Shown in pieces: positions 1 to 14,261 of a stretch of 64,000 nt of DNA (position 1 is its first letter; each line of letters opens with the position of its first letter). Below the pieces are notes generated by a model, which saw only the letters and a program-made list of their open reading frames with translations, ran no database searches and was not told where the DNA came from. Origin of the DNA: Malurus cyaneus samueli (Eukaryota > Chordata > Aves > Passeriformes > Maluridae); contig CM019216.1 in NCBI GenBank assembly GCA_009741485.1, positions 22,119,521 through 22,183,520 on the forward strand, in the 5' to 3' direction. Both the position numbers and the translations under genes were made by a program.

Positions 1-732
1 GCAATCAGAGTTTCTCGCTCATGCTCTTTGCTTCCACATTACAATGTGTGAAGGACAGCAAGAGCTTATGTGCTGTTAGTCAGCAGGCATGGCCACCCAA
101 AATACCACCTATCATACAGGAACCTTTTAATACAAGGTGCAGAAATCTGCAATGGGATTCTAATTCTGCTCTTCATAAACCCCGACCCAAACAAGAAGAA
201 TGTGTTAACCTAGAAGAGTCAGTTTGTGAACACTACAGCTCTCCTTCAAAGAAAGTAAATTCTTGCTACTGCCAAGCATGCTTTTTGCTCACCATTTTAT
301 TTTTATGAGCTCTAAATATAGTTCCCAAATGATAAAGCTGTAAAATTTTGAGGACTAGGATAGAACAATGTGAGCTAATCAAAACTGGCATTCATATAGC
401 CTTCCTCTCCTCTCTTGCTGTATGTTCCTGGTACCTTCTTCACACCAAGCTGAGTGTTTTTCTGACTAAGCCGTGAGCCAAGTTGGTAAAAATAGACTCC
501 CAAACTGCTGACCAAACATTTCCACCTCCTTTCTTGAATCAGATCTAGTGCTCATGTACTATATGCTGTGTTGATTCAGCACTCTAAACCAATGAAATAA
601 ATAACTGATCTGTTTTTTGTATCTTTCATACAGGTCTGGTTTCAACAGGATCAGCAAGCTTGATCTTACCCTGCTGCTCTGACCAATGCAAAGGAAAGCT
701 TAGGGAAGGGGAGGCAAAGGAGAGGAGAATAG

Positions 733-753
733 TTTTGTTTGTTTGTTTGTTTT
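733..753. repeat. (TTTG)n simple repeat
   Basis: About five tandem TTTG units, slightly imperfect at the left edge. It is a short microsatellite in intergenic DNA. Confidence 0.8.
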
Positions 754-2262
754 AAGCAGAAGCCTGTAACTAGAGTGGTTTAGGCTGAAGAGTGGTTCAG
801 CATGGTCAGAACTGACCTGAAGCTCTGCGAGAGGTGGTCCAGCCTGTGCTTGGCTGCAAGAGCACTGGCAAAGTGTGAGAGAGCTGTCTTGCTGGGGAGT
901 TTCAGGGCTAAATCCTCTGTGTTGCTGATCACAAGGGCACTGGGTTCAGTTTCTGACATAGTGATACAAGCCTGAAGTAACTCACTGTCTGAGTGGTTTA
1001 AGCTTAAACTGAAAGCGTAGCCTCAGAGTCTGAAAACATGCAACTGATGAAAAATGTGTTGAATTGGTCCTTCTCCCATGGAATTGGGAACTGAAGTAGT
1101 TCAGAGAGCAGATTAAGCTATTAATGATGGCTGGATTGGATTCCAGTTGAATTGGCTTGCAATAACTGGCTATAATATGCCTCCGTGAGCATTAGTGCTC
1201 GGTGGCACGAGAGAGAGTAGGGGAGGGGAGACAAGGCTATAGTAACATAGACCTAAATTGCAATGACATTTTGTACTGGAGTGAGCTGAGAAGCAGGTTA
1301 CAGGTGTGCAGCTGGGGACACTTAATCAGTGCAACTACAATCAGCCTAGACCAGAAAAAACAGTGGGAGCAGAAGGTGGAGGCTGCACCATGCACTCACT
1401 CCATGTGGAAATGGATTGGTGGAGAATGGGAGAAGGTCTGGGGTGCACCTTTCCCCTCTGTTTTAAGTAGTTGGCTTTACTGGTTCAGAGATATGAATTG
1501 TATGAAGAACTTACCTGGAACATTTTCAATGGCATATTCTGAGGCATATAGATACAGTCCAGAGTGATGTTAGTTCAAATCAGCTTTTGGGGAAGGTAAG
1601 ATTTGTTTTTTTTTTTTTACTGGTCTTACCCAGCTCATCCTGGAATCTCAGCAGTTTTGCAATTCTCAGCTGCCACATTCAGTGCCAAATGAAATTCAGT
1701 GCCTGATGTTGGGTGAAATGTTTCTTGTAGCAGACAGTGGTATTGTACATATTGTACAGGCCATTTCCCAGGGGAATTCATGGCTTGCAAATGTGCCAAA
1801 GCCCCAGTGGCCCATTTTCTTTAGACCTTGCTTTGCTTTTTTCATATTTTCATTCTCTTTCTCCTATGTTCTGTACAGGACACAATTTTCTTGTCCTAGA
1901 ATATGTTATTGTTATGTATTACTGCAATTTCATGGCAGGAAGGCATGAATTTGATTGTTATTATTTTAGTTCTTCTTCTACACTGTGTATTTAGAGTTGA
2001 AATCAATTACTCTGACTGGTCTTTAAATGTTATTGTAATACAGAAACTAGGTGTAAATATTCAAATTTAGTACATAAGGCTAACTTACTAAAAGCATGGT
2101 GTGCGACACTTGCTCTGCCGATTGGTTCCAAAGGGACTGGTTAGGTGCTAAGGATTTCTAAAATTCACAGCCATGTTTACTCTCTGTAACTAGATAAGAG
2201 ACCTAGAGACCAAACTAGAAATATGATGGGATTTGGAAGCTTGCTTTTTTCCTTTGTTTGTG

Positions 2263-2286
2263 TTTTTTTGTTTGTTTGTTTGTTTG
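2263..2286. repeat. (TTTG)n simple repeat
   Basis: A T run passes into four TTTG units. It is a second copy of the same microsatellite type found at 733. Confidence 0.8.
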
Positions 2287-3111
2287 AATATAAATATCAG
2301 CATAAGCCTATGATCCCGGGGAAGCAGGGAAAGAAAGGTGAAGCAATATTCTAGGTATTACTGAGTGATAGGAGCTTATCTCAGTTTGTTGCAACCATGA
2401 GCTCTTTAATTAAGTAGAATTTACCCCAGCACAGAGGATTTCTGTAAAAGCCTTTGCTCCACACACAATCTCCTTCAGGTCTGTGTGAAGGGCAGAAATT
2501 TGGCATAACTGGTGAGGTTCTGCCCTAGACGTAAACCCTTGAAGAAAATCCCAGTTATAACGTTCAGCCACTGGATGTCCTCATTTTCAAAGGTCTGCAA
2601 AGGTTCATCAGCTGGAACGCCATGTGTTGTTGACAGTTTGCAGCGCATTGCATAAAAATATTCTGTGTGTATTGGTGTTGCTAAACTCCAAGCTTACCAC
2701 CCATACAGCAATGGAGTCAGTTTCACTTGTTAAGATAATTGAACTCCTACTCAATGCAGAACATGTATTCTCAATTATTTTCTCTTTTCTTTTTCCTTAT
2801 TTTCTTGGATTTTGGTTAGGGTTTTTTTTTAAATGACTTAAGTGTAATTTATGTAACACCTCGATTTGCAGGACTTGCATTCCTAAACACTGAGAAGTTC
2901 ATTACATTTCTTCCTTTTTCCAGTGCTACCTTGGCTGGAGTCTACTGCAGTTTTTACTGCGGCTTTGAACTGCAGCTTGGTTTTTCAAAGTCCTTATGAA
3001 TTCTCACATCCCTCTGCTCACAGGAGTCCAGATTGATCCCACATAGACTTTGCCAGGGTTAGGTAATCACACCAGGCGTGTAGCTACACCTGCCCAGAGA
3101 GCTGTGCCTCC

Positions 3112-3231
3112 TCACAGAATCAAATGCTTGAGATTCGAAGAGACCTCAAAGATCCTCTAGTTCCAACCCCACTGCCATGGGCAGGGACATCTTTTACTAG
3201 ACCAGGTTGTTCAGAGTCCCCTCCAACATGT
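3112..3231 (-). mobile_element. CR1 LINE 3'-end fragment
   Basis: The + strand reads as the reverse complement of an avian CR1 3' end. It begins with a CACAGAATCA-type tail, then GAGACCTCAAAGATCCTCTAG, TTCCAACCCC, CTGCCATGGGCAGGGACA and CTAGACCAGGTTG. These blocks occur in the expected order and spacing, so the element lies on the - strand and is 5'-truncated. The right boundary is approximate because similarity fades after the CCAACATG block. Confidence 0.85.
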
Positions 3232-5869
3232 CCTGCATTCTCCTGCAGCTCACTGGCCATCATCACCCACCTTTCCTCTGGTCCCCTGCCCGTGCAATCA
3301 TAGAGGGTGTTTCTCAGCCCAAGCTTACCCTGCAGCTAAAGCTCTCATCCAGTCTCCTCATTCTTGCAGCTTTAATGGCATCATCGTCATTGCCAAACAT
3401 TCCTGTCTTGTGGTTATGATTTGATGTTGCTTGTCAGACATCCTCCAACAACTTATAAAAATCTGAGCTGGCAGAAAGATTGGCAGTGGGCTGTCTGCAG
3501 TGAACTGGGGTTTCATGTTTGTTTGTGAAATGTGAAAAATACGTTCATGAAAACCTGTATTGCTGGGTATTTTCAGTTTGACATTTCAAGGAAAAAAAGG
3601 TCTACTTCTCTTAGTTTTCTGCCTTTTATTTCTTGCATTTAAGCTGATGTTAAAGACATTGTCTTTCCATCAAGGCGGCAGCTCTCTAAACACTTGTTTG
3701 AAATTTGAAATCAGGTTTTACTGGGGAAGACAAACTCAGAAAAAAAAAATTAAGGCTTGGCTTCCTTCCTTTGTGGAGGAAATTCACCTTCTGGTATAAA
3801 CGGACACATAGTAGATACTTACCCTTCATGTACCAGGATGGTAATTTTGTTCTTACCAGGCTGGGGCATGAGGCACATCTCCAGCAGGAGTCAGCTGCTG
3901 TAGCTGCTGAAGTGTCCTAAGATGACTGAGGCCAGGTATGCATTTACTTCTTTCCTCACTCAGTGGTTCAGCATGGGGTGAGTGCTTCAGAAAAAGAGAT
4001 GAACATGTTATGTTTCCACACACAGCTCTGCAGGACTGGTGGATCCTTGTGGAAAGTTACTCACCATGTGCTCATTCTTTCATGCCCACTGTGGAAAGGG
4101 AGGCATGCCCAGAGCTGCTCAGGTGGGCAGAAACCCGGGGTGCTCCTGACAGGACTCTCAGCTCTGGGATTGGCTCCAGCTCAGTAACTGTGCTGGTTTC
4201 TGGACTCTGGAACAAGCCTAACATTCATGTGAAAGATTCAGAAGATGGAAGACAGAGAGAAAACCACCATGGGCAGATCTGAATTACACCATTTTTGTCA
4301 CAATGCTGTCCCCTTAATCCCAAGTAGGTGCTGATGTTTCCTTAACAGGTAGAAGAGCCAAGCATAGTAGGAGCAGACTGCTCTGCAGACGTAGTGAGGA
4401 GATTGGAGCAGCTTCCAAAGAGGATGTGTGTTGTAGGACTGCTCCCATCCCAGAGCTGCTGGCAGCTGAGGGGCCAGGAAATGGTTGACTGGAAATGAGC
4501 TCGCTCCATCCCTAGAGACTAACTGGGCTGTGGGAGTGAATCAGAACTCATGTCCCTGCCCCAGAAACTGTGATACTACTCTAAAATTTGCTCTCTTTAG
4601 GCTAAATGATTGTCTCACAGAAAACACTGGTTCTAAACTGCTTAGGGACTGATGGCAGCCTGCAGACTGCTCAGCCTTCACCCTCTAGAAGATTTATTGA
4701 TCTTTTTCTGTCATTCTGAAGAGCATTGTGAGCCATGTGAAGAGTGGTGGCAAGTACAGATCAAGAAGAAATGGGATTGGAATCCATCATGTATGTGCTG
4801 GGGTTGGAATTCAACATCTATGTACTGAGGTTGGACACTTCCACTTTTCCCTCTGTCACTCACTGTCATCCCTGGAGAGCTGAAGCCTGCTGTGATTTTG
4901 CAGGGTTCTGCTTACTCTTTCTTCTTGTGGCTTTTGAAGAGCTGTTTGGAAAATGTGGGGTTCTGCTTTTAGAGATTGTAAAACTGGAGATTTAACTTGG
5001 AGTGATGAAAAGGTATTAAAGGTTTTGCAAGCAGCAAACCCTAGATTTATAGCAAACATAGAGGATTTTGCTTCCTCAGTACAAAGCCCAGATGCAGCTC
5101 AAAATCAATAATTGATCTATGTGCATTTGCAGATACATCTACATTCATGCAGGCTGGAAAACCTTATTCCTGGGTGCATATTTTCCTTTTAAGCTGCTTG
5201 TACTCAGGCTGTCTACAAATGTATCTGTTCATCAAGTAGGCAACACTGAGTCTCTTCCAGGAAAGAACCAGAGACATTTTTTTTTTCTACAGGAAGCCAA
5301 GGGTAGGACTGACAAGACAGATGGAAGCTGCTGAACTGTTACATAGCTTATTAGGGAAGCGCAGAGCCCTTCGAAACTGGGGCTGCAGCCAGGATTTACC
5401 TCTTGAGAAATGGCAGCAACCCCCAAAGTAAGTAGCTTGCATGGGCTACAAATCTGCCTCAAAATAAGCAGCATGGATGCAGCCTGTAAGGCTGAACTCC
5501 AAATAAACCCTTTTTATTTCAGTTGAGATGCTATAATATGGGATGAGGCTGAGCAAACACACTGTGACTCTCCCCTGTTTGGTGCCCTGTATCGCTGATC
5601 ACTGACTGTGCAGCCACAAAAAGCTGTGGGTTATGAGTCTGTATTCCTTATAGAGATAAAAATTCCTGCTGTGCTAAGAATAGATCTGTAAGAAATTTTG
5701 GTTTCGCTTCAGCTGGTTAATGAACCAGTGCCTTGCTCTTGCTGGGTGCTTGCTGCAGCACCTGGACAGCCTGGGCAGCATGATGCAGTCCATGGAGGAT
5801 TTGAGGGATTTGTAGCTGCTAAATACTAGGTCTGTTAGATGCACATGCTGCTGGGCCTTTGTAAACTGA

Positions 5870-5886
5870 TTTTTTTTTTTTTTTTT
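5870..5886. repeat. Poly-T tract, 17 bases
   Basis: Uninterrupted T run in intergenic DNA. No LINE or retrogene body is recognisable next to it. Confidence 0.8.
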
Positions 5887-7580
5887 GTTTTTCCTAAAGG
5901 AATCTTGGACAAGTTTCATGGTTGTGGCAAAAGGCCCATTGGTGGCAGGAGGTTTTCTGGTAAAAAGGTTCTTTTTCTTCCAAAGCAAATGGTCACAGCA
6001 GCAAAATTACTGTGCATGTTTTCAAGATACACATAGTGTACTTTCTGGTAAGTGTATTCTTAGAGCCATTTTAGCTGAAACTTTCTTAAAAATACCTGGG
6101 TCTGAGCCAGGCATGTAAGGGCAGAAGACATTTATCCTGACAGCTGGAGTCTGGGGAGGTTGCAAGCAAGTAGAAACTAGATCTTACAAAAGGAAGTACT
6201 GGGCCAGCTAAAGACAGAGATTATCAGCTCTTCCCATTGCTCCTGATGACACAAGGACAAAAGGTGCCCTTCTGCTTCCTAGGGAGGTTTCCCAACTAAA
6301 GAAAGGGTCTTTGTTTTTGGTGAGAGGGATTTTGGCTGAGGAGAGTTAGCAGGGTAGCAAAGATAGGAAACCTGCAGCAGCTTGGCATTGTGTGTGAGGT
6401 AGAAGCTGCCCATTTGGTGCTAAGTGTGTCTTCAGAAGCTAGAGATGGCAAAATTTGGTTTTGGCTTTATTTATAGCTTAGTTGTTGTATAGCTTTTTAG
6501 TTGTTAAAACTTCCCCTGTTTTCAGCTTGCAGCCCTGAAATTAATTAAAAATACATCATAGAGCTTCCCATCTTCCAGAAGATAAATGATGTGATCTCAT
6601 GGTGGTCCTGTAGGAGATGCACGGGGATGAAATGGGGGACAAAAGAATCAAGGAAAAACTGCATCATACAGCTGTATGTGTATAGGCCCAACATCTGTGT
6701 CCTGGGATCAGATTTCTGCTGAGATTTTGCATGAGGGCAGCTTGTTCTTCTTGCTGGGAAGAGACACAGGGTGAGCCACAAGGCGACCGTGGCTGTGTTA
6801 GGGAAGTTGGAGGAAAAGCAACAAATAACAAAGAGGGTCCTAGGTGGGCTCTGTTTCCTTGGGGTAGCCCTTGTTCCAGCAGCGCGGGGACAGCCCCTTC
6901 TGTACAGCTCCTAAACCTGAAAGCACTAATGTATCTGGGCAACCTGAACCAAGCAAGCCCATGGCAAGGAATGGGATTTCAGGCAGATGAGAAGTGAAGC
7001 CTCTGCCATAAACCGAGAGAGGCCGGCACCATGCACAGCAGAGTGGTGGGATGGCTAGGCTGCAAAATTACAAACTGCTGCTTGCCAACTGCGTGGCTGG
7101 AAGGAGCGTGCCAGAGCAGACTGGGTTTCCCTCTCACCCTTGCCTGGCCTCCTGTCAGCCTATGGCTCTGCAGAGTGTCTGGACAAAGCACTAAAATCTG
7201 GAAATAGAAATACAGAATTAAAAACCATGAGTAAAATGTCCAGGCTCAAGGTCTGTGTTTGCAGGATGGTTGAAAAAATAGTGGGCATTTCACAATTAAA
7301 GCTGAGCAGTATCTGCAGTGGGTACTGATGCTTTCATGCCAGGATTCCCATCAATGGGCAAGAGAAGATGTATGTTGCACCTCTAGTGTCAGCTGGAAGC
7401 AGCCTATTTTTTTAAGCACTGGATCTACACATTTTCAAGTAATCTCCTTTCACATTTGCAGTCATCTCAGCTCTTCACATAATTAAATTAATTTCAATAC
7501 TTTCTTCCAATGCAAAACAGTCCTAGCTGAGCACATGGTATCTTGGAAAACCTCTTCTCCCATGAAATGACCAAGGATAG

Positions 7581-7632
7581 GATAATAGTTCAGTGTGAAG
7601 GGACCTACAGTGATCATCTAGGTGACCTGCTG
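7581..7632 (-). mobile_element. Short CR1 3' fragment (probable)
   Basis: GTGAAGGGACCTACAGTGATC followed by ATCTAGGTGACCTGC resembles the reverse complement of a CR1 3' end from a subfamily with the GGGACCTACAATGATCATCTAG block. Only about 50 bases match, so the assignment is likely but not certain. Confidence 0.5.
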
Positions 7633-10600
7633 GCTTGGTGGAAGTTCCTTGCAGTTGGGAGTTTGCTAAAGGGTCACACTCCAGCCCACTTTGCTTTCCA
7701 TTTACTCCATCTGTTTGCCTGCAGAGCTTCTGAGGTGCCTGCGTGGACTTCCTAGTTCACCACTCTATGTCTGTTTGCCAAGTGTTTACTTGACCTAAAT
7801 TCTTTTGAAAACCATCATTTGTGACAACTTAGCACAGGCTTTACAGAACTGGGTAGCTGATTAATAAGCCCTGTGACCTGGACTCACAAGCTCTGACATT
7901 TTGTTATCAACAGTGAAGGCAGTTTTTTTTCAATTTTATTTATTTTTAGTGGTATTGGTTTCTTAAACTATATTTTTTTCTTACTGGACGATTGAGCTGT
8001 TGTACCTATGTCCTAAATTGCTAGTTTACCTTTCAGTCCTCAGCATAAGATTTCTCCAGCAAGGTATTTAATTCTGAGGACAGTTGTGATTCTCACTGAG
8101 TGGCTAAAGCATACCTGGTAACTCACTGGATTCAGATGTCTGCTTTTAGTGCCAGTTGTTATTGTGACACCATTAAAGGCAGAAAAAATATTTTACCCAG
8201 TGCAGCTGGTTACTGCAGTTTTTCCTTTTGGCATTCCAAATAATTTCTGGTTATATTTTATTTATCCATAGTCTGATTCCTCAAATAAGCAACTTTTACA
8301 GTTCAGTTCCTCTTGTTCTAAGGAGAAATATTAGAAATTTCTTCATTTTTTCCTGAAGACCAGTAACACTTTCATAACATGGTATTTTACAATTTGAATT
8401 ACAAAACATCTTCAGTGATAAAAATCATTGAAGTACAGCTGTCCAATTAACATGCATTTACATGACCTAATATAGAAAGTTAGTGAAGGGTAGACTCAGC
8501 ATTAAACTTGCATTTATGAATGCTAAATGTGGAATTGAGTATGTGCAATTGTTGATAACACCCCATTTTCTTATTCTAAGGGCATTAAAGTCCCTTCCAG
8601 CTAAGATGAGAGGGAGAGGAAAATAAGAAATCATGCATCTAAAAAAAGGTTTAAAAAAATTACAAGCCAGTCAAAATACTTTTCATTGTTTTAAAATTTA
8701 CATTAGCCCTGGTGCTAGCTGATTCTACCTCCTCTCCGTAAACCGTGCTCCACGTCCATCAATCACTCCATTAAATGATGGGCTGTAAGAATGTTCCTGA
8801 TATGGGTTCTTAACATTCAAAGTGGTGTTCCTTATTTCTACCCTTGCACTAGTGGGCACCACCAGCTCAGCTTCCCCGGCAGAGCTGTGACCTCCTGACC
8901 CTCACAATGCTGAAAGCCCACTGGAAGCTGGGGTCTCTCATCATTCTGCTAAAAGAGATAATGAAATGAAGGTGAGGCTTAATGCCTACCCAAGTCCCCG
9001 GGGCTGGGCTGATAGGCAGGGTGACCTACCTTGTGCTTGTATCTGCCTTTTTACTTCATGCCAAATCCAGCAGTGTGGTTGTTTCTGCTGGCTGTAGGAA
9101 ATAGAGCACCAGACTATATCCAGTCAAGGATTATTTAGTTACATCATGATGTTGATTTGAAAAAATAAACACAGACCTGAATTCATGTCTCTGCTTGTTT
9201 TCTTCATATGGTGGAGAAGCAAAATGTTCTGTGAGAGGTTGTACTGAACCAGCTGAAAACAGCAAAAACCTGAAAAAAATGGTTGGAGCCCAGAACCTAT
9301 GCATCAGCTGTGACAGCTAACCCAGCAGTTGGGAGGGGAAAAAAAGAAAGAAGGGAAAAGCCCATCCTGACCACCAGGATATCTCTTCTCCTTATTTGCA
9401 AGAACCCATCTATTTGTTCTTCTGGCCAAAGAAGATGAGAGGTGTCAACCTTGAAAGTTGGTGTGAAATATGAAACTATTAGATATAGTGCAACCACATA
9501 TGACTGGCCACTCCTTACAAACCAAACTGAAGCTAGTAGGATTAAATCAAAGTAATGCCTCATGTGATTACAGCTCATTGTGTTCAAATAAAAGCTGACG
9601 TTAGCATGAATGATTTGTTTGGTGGTGGGGGTGGAGAGAATAGGAGATGCTACAGCTTCTGCTCGAAGTGATTGCTATTTATAACACTGTAAAACCACAG
9701 TGAATGTGTTAAATGTGCTGCCACGAGTGCATGCTGCTTCAGCTTGGTATTATGGCTATAATAATTCATCAAGCTCTTAGTTGTGCCTTTGTGCTAGTAA
9801 TACATTATGTGATTCTGTATCAGTTATATCAGGCATACAAAAACCTTGTAGATGTGGTAGTACCTGGGATGATTAAACTGTAATTTGTAACTGTGTTCGT
9901 AGCTGTGTAATCAGTATGGGAACAGTTCATAGTCACATTTACCTGCTGTTTTTACAGCCCTCCTCTAAACAATTTACATAGAAACGAAGAGCAAATGATG
10001 CTGGAGTCCTCAGCCAGCAAAACTGAGCAAAGAGAAGTATGTCAGTGCTAATTACCTCCAGCACCCTGCCGGGGCTGCCTCTCAGCAGCTCTGCAGGCTG
10101 TACTACAGCTACTGTGGGTTCAGTATTCCTGTTTAATTTGCTCAGAGGTGCTGGATAACTAATCTTCCTTCAGCAATGCAGTGCTAGTTAAATTATTATC
10201 TCCAAAACGAATCCTGTTAGCTGTAGTACTTGGCTCTTTCTGACTTCATACTCTTCTTGTTTTGCCCTGGATTCTCAGTGCTATGTAACTGTATCTCTTT
10301 ATAAGGAGGCTTAGAAATCTGACTGGGGAAAGGCAGAAGTCATGAATGCAGAAAGAGGCTTCAGAAACTTGGCCTGCTATTTTTTTATTTTGTCTTTTAA
10401 ATTCATTGTTGTATTTTTTCCTAGTGTTAATTTAAGTGGATTTTGAACTATGACCTTTATGAACTAAAACTACACTGATGCAAAATCTATTTTCATCCAT
10501 TCTCTATGTTTTCTCTCTATCCCACAATGTACTTTACTATTAAATTATGATTATTTTGAATATTACTGCTTTCCTTGTAGCAGCATTAACCTCCTCTGCA

Positions 10601-11888
10601 CTCACTCAAGCCCACGGGGTATCCTTGCTCTAGGCCTTTTTATAAGAATCTGAACTTGAAACTTGGTGCTATTTGCTTGAATTGCCGTTTGACAAGCCAG
10701 AAAGCAATTCTGTCTGAGCTGTGCTGAGGAGGGAGAGCTGCAGCATGACCTTGCTCTTGATTCTTCCAAACCATAACTTCCAGGAGCGCTCCTGAGATTG
10801 GTCTAGCCTTATCTGTATTTCACATTTCATTGTCTGAATTCTTTGTAAGTCACAGAGACCTACTTTTTTGTTCAGGATCACACAGGATAATGGTGCCTAG
10901 CAAGAGAAATTGAGATTTTCAGCACTGAAGCTCTTGGCTTTGTGCCCAGATCAGGCTGGTGGTGACTGAAGGATGGCTCTTTGTTTGACAGTCTGTGAGA
11001 CATTAATTTTTTGGTCATGACCAGTCTCCCAAGTTTCAACTATGAAATGACTGACTGTATGACTGGTATCCTTGGTGGCATTCCTAACAGAGAGCTCTGG
11101 AAGCACTGAACAGTTCAGCAGGGCAATCTCTGGCACTCGACACAACTCTGCTGGTAATCCCTGCTGGAGGGTTTGCTCACCTCCTGCTGTGTATGTCCTA
11201 CAAATAACTGGGGCTGAAATCTTTGATTATAAGCACCCTAACACCATTTAACGGGAGCAACAGTGACTGTCACAAACCCTGATGTGGGTTGCCTGATCAC
11301 AGTGCGAGTAGAAGAAAGGTTGGTGAACTGCGGTATCACAGTGAGAGCAGACTTCATCTGTTCCCCTCCGAAGCAGAGATGGTAAAAGTCTGACCTGATC
11401 TGCACAAGGCTGAAGAAAGTGGTCAGCTGGGAAAGAAGCACAAAGCTGCTCCCCGCACTCTTGACTCCTCCTGCAGAAGAGGCTTTACCTCTCTTACCAA
11501 ATGTCAGCTGGAGCCAGTAATCCCCCTGCAGGACCGGGAGAGCAGCACACCTTAATTCCTTCTGCACGTGAGCCACACCCTAGTTTGCCACGGAAATGTA
11601 TAGTGCAGCAGGACTGCTGCTGTCAGAGAGGGCAACTCTGCTCCTACCCCTGTGGAGCACAGTTTCCCCAACTAGTAAGGTCGTCGGGTACATGTTAGTA
11701 TGAATCCTGGCAACTTGCTGTCCTCCTTTCTCACAACTTCTCTCACATGCCTGGCTATAGCTTATAGTTACTGTATTGTATCAAACTTCTCTTTTCCCAC
11801 CCTTTTTCCAAGACCTCTCCCACCAAAACTCATCCTGCTATGAGGTTACACTTCAGGCCACACAGGACAGAGACTTTATTTAAGGAAG

Positions 11889-11935
11889 TTTTTTTTTTGT
11901 TTGTTTGTTTTGGTTTTTTTTTGGTTTTTTTTTTT
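11889..11935. repeat. T-rich / (TTTG)n low-complexity tract
   Basis: Long T runs are separated by TTTG units and GG pairs over 47 bases. It is low-complexity sequence in the intergenic region. Confidence 0.85.
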
Positions 11936-14187
11936 AATTGCTGCTATGTCTTGGTGCAGAAGAACCACAGAAACCAGTAACTTACTACATTGACCAAAGC
12001 TGAACAGGTTTACTTGCTTGGGAGATTGCTTTCTGCTGCGAGAATACTATTTCCTCAAGAATGGCACACTGGTTTGCCTTTTGGCTAACTCGATGCCTTT
12101 TTCCATATCATAGCTTCAAGCCTTATCTTCAGCTGTGCAGTGGGCCCGGGGCACTAGCACTGATTTAATGTTCTAAACTTCCAAGAAATTTATAAAAGAT
12201 CCTGTGACAATAACTATCCACCTAGAGAAGGGAAAGAAGATCTTTATCCTTACATTGAGTGTCAGCTGGTGAAGGCAGATCTCATAAATAAATATTAAGG
12301 TCTCTTGCCATCACTCTGTCCCCTGGACTCTCTGACACTCATGAGAAGCGTGCAAATAGTTTGACTCATTCTTTATTAAAGTACACAGACTCACCCAATT
12401 GTCAGTCACCCTCATGTTACTGCCTAGACTTGTCACAGTGAAGCCTAGTCATGAGACACATGACAGCATCTGCAGAAGTGACATCTCATGTCAAACTTTG
12501 TGTCCATGTCATGCAAGAAAAGCTCAAGCTGTTTACAAGTATCGGAGTTAGATCAGTGTGATGTTGGGATCTAAAGCGCTCTTTGTCTGTAGGGCGTGCT
12601 GGGCAATTTTTCCAAATAGCACAGAGGACAATGGGACAGAGAACAGCATAAGCTGGCAAGAGAAACTTCCCACCAAAGCCACTGCTAGAGCTCTTGCTTG
12701 TTGTTAAACTCAGCTGTGGGACAATGGAGATGCTTCCAGACAAGCAGAAGATGGACAGGAGGTCCTGAGGTGCCTCTCACAAGTCTGTTTTTTAGAGCTG
12801 GAGTTCAGGAGTCAGCATGTTCATCCTTCTGTTTGGCAATCAAGCAAGTCACATTGTCCTCTAGCTTCAAATATTTTGATTTATCCCATTCCCATGATGT
12901 AGTCCTTCACAGCACTGCATGTCCTAGGTATCCTGGGGGCAGCCAGCTGCAGCCCTCCCTTGTTCATGTGCCCTGCTGCATGGATCCTCTGTAGTCTTGT
13001 TTCTCAAAGGGTTCCCTAGGAATAGAAGAACTGAAGTCACTGAATTTAGGCAAAGCAATCATGGCAGCAAATCTTGGTTGGTCACAGGCTTATGAACAGT
13101 TTGAGCCTTAAATTTGCCTCAATATTCATTCGGCTGATCTTTGCTGAGCTTCCACGTTCCCTGCATCTGATTCAATACCTCCAGTATCAGATCTTGGGTT
13201 GGAGCTGGCATGAGAAGCTTGATTTTCTGAACCTGTCTCCTGTGCCTGGCATCAGGGAGGACCAGCCTCATCAACAGATGCATCCGAAGAATTGCAAGAA
13301 TTGCATCCGAAGCGCCTGGCTACCGCTGGCTGGGACCCACTAACCGTGATAGAGATGGTCCTCCTCATCTCCGCCTCTAAAATCTGCTGGGCAGCCTCCT
13401 GCATCCCTGTCTTTGCCAAGCTCTGCCAGCATGCAACAGGTTTGTTTGATTTTCTCCTGTTGAAGTTATCTCTAATCTCCTGCCGCAGGGCTGGGAAGGC
13501 TTGCGAGTGCTGGTGTGTGCCTGCCCTATTTCTGGGCACATTTATGAATACTCTTTCCTAATCACTGAGTATATTGATTGAAGGAAGAAACTATTGGTTC
13601 TGATGGATTTTTTTTACGTATTTGTAAGAAGGAGGTAACATTTTAAAAGTTTCTTATTTTGCAGGTCTGCAAAGAATAACAGTACATAAGCACCTAAGAT
13701 TTTTAAAACCAAAAAGTAGGCAGATCACTCTAATTCGCATAGAAATTTAACAAGTGCAGCTTGCAAGATTTTTCAGCTGATTTAAGAAGAACCCAACAAT
13801 AAATGCATTGCAACTTTGTAAGATTAAGTAGTGTCAGTACCATGCTGGGATTGAAGAACAGAGATGATTACAATAAATTCCTCCTCTCCCCTATTCCTAT
13901 ATCTGCACCCAATTATAATTATGCAAGAAATTAGCAATATTTCAAGAGCAGCTCTGATGTTAACTGCCTGTTTTCAAAAGTATTTTGTGTTGCTGTGTAG
14001 ATTACAAAATTGCTATTATGCAACCAGAAAGACGAGATCCTTTGAGACTGTTTTGCCACGGGAGCTCAGGAGCACATCGCCCCACTCATAGGGGCGTGGA
14101 GTGGGACTGTCGGAGCCCAGAGAACTGCCGGAGTATTTGTCTTTGCTAACCTTTGTGACCTTACAATTGCCCTTTTGAAAGTGGATT

Positions 14188-14261
14188 AAAAAAAAAAAAC
14201 AAAAAAAAACCATATTTCAGAAAGCCTTGAAGATAGTATATACTTTTTTTTTTTTTTTTTT
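14188..14261. repeat. Poly-A and poly-T tracts before the CpG island
   Basis: Two A runs (14188-14199 and 14201-14209) are followed 34 bases later by an 18-base T run (14244-14261). The A and T runs are complementary and could pair as a hairpin in a transcript. They end about 100 bases before the GC-rich promoter begins. Confidence 0.75.
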
